From Symbiobacteriaceae bacterium (GTDB lineage: Bacteria; Bacillota; JAAYKD01; WRDA01): 6,265 nt of DNA. Below the pieces are notes generated by a model. That model was not told the origin of the DNA. It did no database searches and worked only from the letters and a program-made list of their open reading frames with translations. The position numbers were made by a program, and so were the translations under genes. The first letter of the stretch is position 1. Every line of letters begins with the position of its first letter. Location of the stretch: assembly GCA_009779515.1 (NCBI GenBank), contig WREE01000119.1, positions 1 through 6,265 on the forward strand, given 5' to 3'. Of this stretch, positions 1 through 5,600 are shown piece by piece.

Positions 1-275
1 CCATACGTGGAGAGGTTAACGGTTATAGCACCTTCTCTCAGGGCAGTTTCCTGGCTACTCGCCGTGATCTGAAATACGAGTATGTCCTCCTACCGGTCTG
101 GTTGTTGGCGGCAAAATACCACAACGAAACCTTTTTACTGGCTATGAATGGTCAGTCCGGGAAGTGGGTGGGAAGGCTTCCTATGAACAACGGCAGAGTG
201 GCTTCCTGGGCGGTAATACTCTTTATGGTCATCCTGGTAGCATCCTTTGTACTGCTGGGAGGATTTAATTTATGA
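1..275 (+). CDS. C-terminal part of a zinc-ribbon-type membrane protein (5' end outside window)
   Basis: The frame starting at base 3 is open for 90 codons and ends in TGA at 273-275; the start lies upstream of the window. The visible part contains a stretch reading YEYVLLPVWLLAAKY, followed by FLLAMNGQSGKWVGRLP, then a single hydrophobic helix (WAVILFMVILVASFVLLGG) and a very short tail. From memory, this 'Y-x-Y-V-L-L-P-V-W, then F-x-A-M-N-G-Q-T/S-G-K' pattern followed by a membrane segment is the C-terminal half of Firmicutes proteins usually annotated as TFIIB-type zinc-ribbon-containing proteins, sometimes mislabelled as helicases. The Cys-rich ribbon would be N-terminal and cannot be seen. 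The molecular function is unknown. The stop overlaps the next start (ATGA, 272-275), which implies translational coupling to the TPM gene, and this neighbour pair is common in the phylum. The frame is certain; the family name is moderately sure. Confidence 0.72.
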   Translation, partial: IRGEVNGYSTFSQGSFLATRRDLKYEYVLLPVWLLAAKYHNETFLLAMNGQSGKWVGRLPMNNGRVASWAVILFMVILVASFVLLGGFNL

Positions 276-1141
276 GAAATAAAAGCCCCTTTATTTTCCT
301 GTTACTGCTAATTCTGCTTCTTACCTCCTGGCAAGTCGCCGCTGCTTCTCCTGTCCCTAGGGTGAAAAGCGAAACTAAGGTTCACGACTTTGCCGCTTTA
401 TTTAGCGCCAAGGAGCGTACAGAGCTGGAGGAGTTTGCCCATAAGGTTATCGCCCAAGTCAAGCAAGATTTAGTTGTTGTCACCACTACAGATCTCAAAG
501 GTTTACGTACCCGGGAATACGCCGACGATTTTTTCGATTACAACGGCTTTGGTATGGGCGATGATTACGACGGTGCCTTGCTCCTTATCGATATGGAGTC
601 GCGCATTGTTTATATTAGCACCAGCGGTGCGGCGATCTACTACTACTCCGATGATATTATCGATCGTCTGCTGGATGAAATTATTCCTTATCTGGGTGGT
701 GGCGACTTTGCCGGGGGAGCTCGGCACTTTTTGCAAGATGCGGCATCTCGCCTTTCCCGGGAGCAACCGTCCACGGTTATCGTTACCGAAGGTGACCCCG
801 GCAGCTATGGCATCCGGGAAGAAGTGCCTGACGACGGTTTCATTTCGCGTTATTGGCGCGAAATTTTAGGACGCAGCGCCCTTTCTTCTTTAATTATCAC
901 CCTAATAATTATGATATTTATGGTTACTAGCCACAAGCGCAGTTTAGCTCCTGCTCCTAGCGGTATAAATTATATGAGTAGCCCCATAAAGCTTACCCAG
1001 GTAGTCGACCGTTTCATCAGCTCTCATACCAGCAGCAGCCCCATTCCCCGAAGCAGCAGCAGTAGCAGCAGTAGCGGTAGTTCCACGACTCACTCCTCTT
1101 CCTCAGGGCGGTCCCATGGCGGCGGAGGTAAAGGTTTCTAA
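272..1141 (+). CDS. Exported, membrane-anchored TPM-domain protein
   Basis: This 289-residue protein starts at ATG 272, 8 nt after GGGAGGA (257-263), overlapping the upstream stop. Residues 1-25 form a signal peptide (basic MRNK, a Leu-rich core, probable cleavage after AAA25). Residues 37-161 match the TPM fold: the VHDFAALFS opening, a helix with TELEEFAHKV, the strand QDLVVVTTTDLKG, then REYADDFFD, GMGDDYDGALLLID and the strand RIVYISTSG. A transmembrane helix spans about 203-220 (ALSSLIITLIIMIFMVTS), followed by HKR, so the TPM domain should lie outside the membrane. The tail after about 250 is Ser-rich and ends in SHGGGGKGF, like the Gly-rich tails of many family members. TPM proteins have been linked to phosphatase activity and to membrane-complex assembly, including photosystem II repair in plants; the role of the bacterial forms is unclear. 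Position in an operon with a zinc-ribbon-type protein and a regulator suggests envelope function. Domain call is secure; activity is not. Confidence 0.88.
   Translation: MRNKSPFIFLLLLILLLTSWQVAAASPVPRVKSETKVHDFAALFSAKERTELEEFAHKVIAQVKQDLVVVTTTDLKGLRTREYADDFFDYNGFGMGDDYDGALLLIDMESRIVYISTSGAAIYYYSDDIIDRLLDEIIPYLGGGDFAGGARHFLQDAASRLSREQPSTVIVTEGDPGSYGIREEVPDDGFISRYWREILGRSALSSLIITLIIMIFMVTSHKRSLAPAPSGINYMSSPIKLTQVVDRFISSHTSSSPIPRSSSSSSSSGSSTTHSSSSGRSHGGGGKGF
1052..1075 (+). repeat. In-frame AGC/AGT triplet tract encoding poly-Ser
   Basis: Eight consecutive AGC or AGT codons encode Ser261-268 in the C-terminal tail of the TPM protein. A shorter AGC run lies just upstream, and a TCC/TCT-type Ser cluster follows. 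The tract is a trinucleotide microsatellite, so slippage would change tail length without breaking the frame. The mix of AGC and AGT suggests it is not freshly expanded. Confidence 0.6.
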
Positions 1142-1162
1142 CTTAAGCAAAGGAGTGGCAGT

Positions 1163-2359
1163 ATGACCCAACCGGTTACCATTAAGACTTTAGGAAAATT
1201 CTCCGTCCATTTGGGAGATATGCTAGTTTCTAGCGAATCCGGTCGCACCCAAAGGGTGTGGAAGCTCTTTAAGCGTCTCATCACTAGCCGCCACCGACCT
1301 GTGCCTGCGGATGCCTTAGTGCGCACTCTGTGGGGTGCCGATGAACCTGAAGATACCCAGCGCTCTCTAGATATGCTCCTTGCCCGCTTAAGACGCTTGC
1401 TCACGGCTGATGGTGAAGAGCGTAATTGCATCCTCTACTTGGGGAACAGTTATCAATGGAATCCCCAAGTCCAAATCTCGCTGGATGTTCTCGATTTTGA
1501 AAACCTAATTAAGCAGGCGGAGACAGCCGATAACGATGAAGCCCAAATCTTTCTGCTCAAACAGGCAGTAGAGCTTTATAACGGTTCTTACCTGGAAGAG
1601 AACGCTGGGGAGATGTGGATCCTCTCGGTGGCTAACTACTACAAGCGCCTTTATCTCAAAGCCTTGGGTGATTTATGCGCTCTTTACAGCAAACATGGCT
1701 TAATGAACGAAATTATCGAGCTTAGCACCCAAGCTATAAACTACGAACCCTTTGAAGAGGTTCTCCACGAAAGAATAATCCGCACCCTCTATCTCCAGGG
1801 TGAAGTTATAGCTGCCAAAAAGCACTACGATAGCTTCTTAACCCAAGTGCAGCAGGAATTAGGTGCTGAACCCTCCGAGGACTTTCTCGCTCAGTTTCGT
1901 GGCCTTTGGGAGAGCAGCGAGGAACAGGAGAATTTGGACAACATTAAGGGCGTGTTAGACGGCGAGATTTCCCGCAGCGGCGCTTACTTCTGTACGGTAG
2001 ATATCTTCAACCAAATTTACGTTATCGACAAACGTGCCGAAGAGCGGATGCGCTTCCCGGTCTTTCTGGCTCTGATTACCGTAACTCTGGAAGAGCTTCC
2101 GCATCCTGGGGGTAGCAGAGATGACAACCAAGTGCTGCGCCAGGCTATGTTTACCCTGCGCCATTGCATGATGAGCACTTTGCGTCGAGGAGACATTGTC
2201 ACCCAATATACCAAGAATCAATTTTTGCTGATGCTCTCCGCCTACCAGCCGGAAAATGCTGAAGCTGCTCTTTCCCGTGTCAAGCATCTTTTTTTGGCAG
2301 CCATCAGTGGCGTCGCCATCGATATTCAATTTTCCGTATCTCAGGTGGGTGCCGGTTAA
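1163..2359 (+). CDS. SARP-like transcriptional regulator: winged helix + BTAD + degenerate GGDEF-like domain
   Basis: This 398-residue protein starts at ATG 1163, 7 nt after AGGAG (1151-1155) and 21 nt after the TPM stop. Residues about 5-100 are an OmpR/SARP-type winged helix: VTIKTLGKFSV opening, RVWKLFKRLI helix, VPADALVRTLW, then the recognition-helix region RSLDMLLARLRRLL and a strand-turn near YLGNSYQWN. Residues about 105-250 are a bacterial transcriptional activator domain (helical, TPR-like), with DVLDFENLIKQAE, YNGSYLEE, YEPFEEVLHERIIRTLYLQG and QELGAEPSEDF. Residues about 270-395 resemble a GGDEF fold: FLALITV, VLRQAMFTLRH, then RRGDIVTQYTKNQFLLML. The usual YGGDEF reads Y-T-K-N-Q-F (349-354), and the metal-binding Asp region is not conserved, so cyclase activity is unlikely; a sensory or dimerising role is inferred. 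A terminator lies downstream. The obvious candidate target is the giant surface protein gene next door. Confidence 0.87.
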   Translation: MTQPVTIKTLGKFSVHLGDMLVSSESGRTQRVWKLFKRLITSRHRPVPADALVRTLWGADEPEDTQRSLDMLLARLRRLLTADGEERNCILYLGNSYQWNPQVQISLDVLDFENLIKQAETADNDEAQIFLLKQAVELYNGSYLEENAGEMWILSVANYYKRLYLKALGDLCALYSKHGLMNEIIELSTQAINYEPFEEVLHERIIRTLYLQGEVIAAKKHYDSFLTQVQQELGAEPSEDFLAQFRGLWESSEEQENLDNIKGVLDGEISRSGAYFCTVDIFNQIYVIDKRAEERMRFPVFLALITVTLEELPHPGGSRDDNQVLRQAMFTLRHCMMSTLRRGDIVTQYTKNQFLLMLSAYQPENAEAALSRVKHLFLAAISGVAIDIQFSVSQVGAG

Positions 2360-2394
2360 ACTTAGCAACCTAAAAACTCTGGGAGAGCTAGAAG

Positions 2395-2431
2395 CAGGTG
2401 CGTAAACACCTGAAAAAGGTGTGTTTCAGGT
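2395..2431 (+). other. Mutually exclusive small hairpins after the regulator gene
   Basis: CAGGTG (2395-2400) can pair with CACCTG (2407-2412) around a 6-nt loop. Alternatively, ACCTGAAA (2408-2415) pairs perfectly with TTTCAGGT (2424-2431) around an 8-nt loop. The two stems share bases 2408-2412, so they cannot form together. A third, imperfect pairing joins AAACACCT to AGGTGTGTTT. The segment sits directly upstream of the terminator hairpin. It may be 3' UTR structure or an attenuator-like element; I match no known riboswitch class to it. Confidence 0.5.
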
Positions 2432-2433
2432 AG

Positions 2434-2471
2434 GGTGGCAGATACAGCTGGATGTATCCTGCCACTTTTCT
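2434..2471 (+). terminator. Rho-independent terminator of the regulator operon
   Basis: GTGGCAG (2435-2441) pairs with CTGCCAC (2459-2465), and ATACA (2442-2446) pairs with TGTAT (2453-2457). This leaves a one-base bulge (C2458) and a 6-nt loop, and the stem is followed by TTTTCT. The 12-bp stem plus T-tract, 75 nt after the regulator stop, fits intrinsic termination. The T-tract is short (four T, then C and T), so readthrough is possible. Confidence 0.8.
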
Positions 2472-2485
2472 AAAAAAAAACCCTC

Positions 2486-2536
2486 ATGAAACTAAAATGA
2501 AAGCAGCATAACATTGGAATGTCATTGTCATGGTAT
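2486..2536 (+). promoter_or_regulatory. Five 11-bp-phased direct repeats, candidate SARP/OmpR-type operator
   Basis: Cut into 11-base rows from 2486, the sequence reads ATGAAAC, ATGAAAG, ATAACAT, ATGTCAT and ATGGTAT at 2486, 2497, 2508, 2519 and 2530. Positions 1, 2 and 6 are invariant and position 3 is G in four of five. Rows 3 and 4 also share CATTG (2512-2516 and 2523-2527). SARP and OmpR-type winged-helix regulators are known to bind heptamers repeated every 11 bp, one helical turn, upstream of or overlapping the -35 box. The array overlaps the promoter here, and the upstream gene encodes such a regulator. The repeats are seen; the binding is inferred. Confidence 0.5.
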
Positions 2537-2541
2537 ATACT
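2514..2541 (+). promoter_or_regulatory. Sigma-A-like promoter for the giant repeat protein gene
   Basis: A -35-like TTGGAA (2514-2519) and a -10 box TATACT (2536-2541) are separated by 16 nt. The predicted start near 2548 would give a leader of about 110 nt. The -35 is weak (4 of 6 matches to TTGACA), as expected for a promoter needing an activator, and it lies inside the 11-bp repeat array. The -10 overlaps the 8-base palindrome GTATATAC (2533-2540). Confidence 0.55.
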
Positions 2542-2555
2542 GTGCTGGGTGAAGT

Positions 2556-2606
2556 CTCAACCAGGTTTTTATTTTTTACCCTTTTACCACTGCGGCATAG
2601 GTTGAG
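2556..2606 (+). other. Possible leader stem in the 5' UTR
   Basis: CTCAACC (2556-2562) is perfectly complementary to GGTTGAG (2600-2606), enclosing a 37-nt T-rich loop in the leader of the giant gene. It could be a simple mRNA-stabilising stem or chance. No known riboswitch core was recognised in the leader. Confidence 0.3.
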
Positions 2607-2643
2607 TCTTGGAAGCCCACTACATATTGTATTCCATATTTTA

Positions 2644-2649
2644 AGGAGG
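2644..2649 (+). promoter_or_regulatory. Strong ribosome binding site fixing a GTG start
   Basis: AGGAGG lies 7 nt before GTG 2657, an ideal distance. It decides the start of the giant repeat protein: GTG is followed at once by a Lys/Arg-rich signal-peptide n-region. In-frame ATGs further in (2714-2722) fall inside the hydrophobic core and lack a ribosome site. The site is part of a 10-base palindrome, GAGGTACCTC (2646-2655), but only a weak 3-bp stem could hide it. Confidence 0.85.
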
Positions 2650-2656
2650 TACCTCT

Positions 2657-5600
2657 GTGAAGCGCAAGATCAAGGTTTTACGGAAAGCTCTGGGAGTAAC
2701 CACCTCTATATCGATGATGATGGGTGTTGTTCCCAACAATGTTTTTGCCGACGATGCTGTTCCTGCTGCCGAAGCTACTCTCGATGTCGGTGTTCCGGAA
2801 GAAGAAGCAGAGTATGGCTTAGTAGATGACGTAACTACCGCTGAGTTAGATGAAGCAGTTCAGGAAACTGCCGAAGTTATCCAGGAGACAGCAGAAGACC
2901 AAGAGATCCAAGTCAGGGAAGAAGCAGATGAAACTGCTACAGAGCAAGAGGTTGAGGAGAGCGAGACGAACTTCGACCAAGAGGAGAAGATAGCTGTCGA
3001 GACAGATGCCTTAGCAGCCGAGGAAGAGGAAAATTTAGACCAAATTACCCAGCTGGCTTCCGACGTCAGCGTTACGGTTATCTTTGATGAAGTAGTAATT
3101 GCCAACATAGCCAGTGTGGCTTCTCCTGTTGCTTCGGTATCAGCAGTGCATGGGGTGCCGGCAGAACTTACCCTTAACGAAGACGGGACTATCACCATTC
3201 CCGACAATGTCCTAACGGGAGATAGTTATACCATTTATTACGAGCAAGATGGGATTATTTATGCTGCTGCCATCTCTGCCGAAGGACGTTACGAAATCCC
3301 TCCGGATGCTACTATTCTGACCCCCGGTGAAGCTAGGGCTACGCTGGAAGATCAGACCATTGAGGATTATACCGCCAGCGGTTTCACCTATTTCACCGAA
3401 CAGGGAGTCTATTATTTCCAGAGTGATGCTACCGGCGCCATCGTGCGTATTGTGGTGGATGAACCTTCAATGTACAGTCTGGAAGGCTACAGCCAAATCG
3501 ATAACGAAGCTGCCGCCCTGGCTTTAATGCAAGACCAAGCTATTGACACCTACGAGGTAGATCACTTTACCTATCTGGAGGAAGTAGGCACGTTTTATGC
3601 CTACCACAATGTCAATGGCACGATTATTAAAATTGACGTAGCTGAGCCCTCCCTCTTTAATCTCTCCGACTACACGATGTTCACCACGGCTGAAGAAGCC
3701 TTGTTGGCTTTGCAACATCAAACCCTGGATGACTACGAAATTAAAGGTTATATTTTCATCGATGAGGCGGGAACTTACTACTACCATAACGAAGCCACGG
3801 GCGAAGTTAAGCGGATAATCGTCAGCGATCCTTCCCTTTACGAACTTACCGGTTACACCCAGCTTCATAGTGAGAGCGAAGCTCTGGCTGCTCTAGCTAG
3901 TGCCGCTATGAGTGGCTATAACACCGGTGGAGAGCTAACTCCTTTACAGATTCAATGGCTGGCTGCTGCCGATGACCGTTTACCTGCCGAAGTGATAACC
4001 TGGCTTTCTGCCAGCGACTTGGCACCAGGTGTCGTTAACTGGCTGATGTCCGGCGAAATCACCCCTGAGGTTGTGGACTGGTTACAAGCCATGTCAGGGC
4101 AAGTTACCCAGGTGAGTGAGCCTTCTGCCACCAGTTCCCGGGTGCGCAGCTTAGACAGTAACGAGGTTGCTCAGGAAGCCGAGGCGAGTGGTGCCTTTTA
4201 CCTCGATGCCGGAACTACCTACTACTATGAAGTGGGCGGCGTGGTTTATAAAGTCGAAATCGACAGCTCCGGCTGGTATATCCGACCTGAGTCTGCTTTA
4301 GCCTCCAATAGCGATGCCTACAACACCTATATCGATACCCTCCGTGAAGGAGAGGGCGGTTTCTACGGTGAGGCTGAGCAAGTTATCTATTTTATAGTCG
4401 ATGATGTGGTTTTCAAGGCTGTCTTGGTCAACAATGGTCTTTACCATCTCCCCGAAGGGGCTGTGCCTGCCACGGAAGATGCCTACAACGCCTATGTAGA
4501 TAGTGTGCGAGAAATCGAGGGTGGCTTCTACGCCGAAATAGACGATGTTTATTACTACGAGCTGGATGGAGTATACTACAAGGTGGTTTGCCAGGAGTCT
4601 GGTTTGAGCCATTTGCCTGAAGGAGCAGTTTTTGCTGTTGCTGCTGATTACCAGTCCTACCTGGAAAATGTAGCCCAGGAGGAAGGAGCTTTCAATCTGG
4701 AGACTGGTCGCCACTATTTCTTAAGAGACGGTGAAGTTTTCCATTTTGATGTCGTTGATGCCGGTTGGTACAACCTGGAAGGGGCTACCGAAGTCGATGA
4801 GGAGGCATATATTGCCTACCAAGAGAGCTTAAGAGCCGAAGATGCTGAAGCAGTCCAACTGGCTGCTGGTTCCTATTATTTCGCTAAAGATGGTGTCGTT
4901 TTTATCTTCAACGTGGAAAGCAGCGGCTGGTATAATTTGGAGGGTGCCAACCCCTCCGACCCCGAGGCTTACCGTGCTTATATTGAAAGTCTGGCGGTGG
5001 AAGCCGGTGGTAGCGATTTAGCAGCCGGTATCCATTACTTCATCAAAGATGGAGTGGTCTTTGCCTTTAATGTTTCCTCTCCCGGTTGGTATGACTTAGC
5101 GGGAGCTACCGAAGTCGAAGAAGAGGCATATACTTCCTATATTAGGAGCTTAAGAGCAGCCGACAGCGAAGCCGTTAACTTAGAAGTTGGGACGCACTAT
5201 TTTGTTAAAGATGGCGTGGTCTTTAAGTTCGATGTGGCTACAGCAGATTGGTATGACTTGGAAGGGGCTATGCTTTCCAGTGCCGAAGCTTACCAGGCAT
5301 ATGTGGAGAGTTTGGCTGTTGATGAAGGCGGCATAGAGTTAGATGCTGGGACTTACTACTTCAACGACGGAGAGAGAGTCTTCAAGTTTGTGGTTACGGA
5401 AGCTGGTTGGTATGATCTCGGTGGTGCCGGTATCGTAGCCGAAGACGAGTATACCAGTTATATTGAAGCTCTGCGGGTGGCAGATACTGCTTCCATTAAC
5501 CTGGAAGCCGGAACCCATTACTTTGATGATGGTAGCAAAGTCTTTATGTTTGTGGTGGAAACAGATGGTTGGTATAACTTACAAGGGGCAACTCTGGTGG

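Noticed and set aside
1955..2368. Open frame of 137 codons on the - strand
   Set aside because: It lies inside the regulator gene, which has clear domains and a ribosome site; the antisense product has no recognisable features.
2431..2465. T-box riboswitch, suggested by AGGGTGGCA before the terminator
   Set aside because: The rest of the T-box consensus, such as the full antiterminator bulge and a specifier stem, is not visible, and no tRNA-related gene follows.
2570..2580. T-rich stretch in the leader as a second terminator
   Set aside because: No stable GC-rich stem precedes the T tract.
2646..2655. Palindrome GAGGTACCTC as a repressor site or ribosome-site-hiding hairpin
   Set aside because: The half-sites are short, a hairpin would have only three base pairs, and the palindrome follows from the Shine-Dalgarno sequence itself.
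2530..2829. Open frame of 99 codons on the + strand starting at the promoter
   Set aside because: It overlaps the promoter, leader and start of the giant gene in another frame, lacks a ribosome site, and encodes an implausible Cys/Arg-rich tail.
2860..4714. Several - strand open frames inside the giant gene (2860-3207, 3524-3868, 4298-4714)
   Set aside because: They are shadows of a strongly biased coding sequence on the + strand; each antisense product is low complexity or mirrors the repeats.
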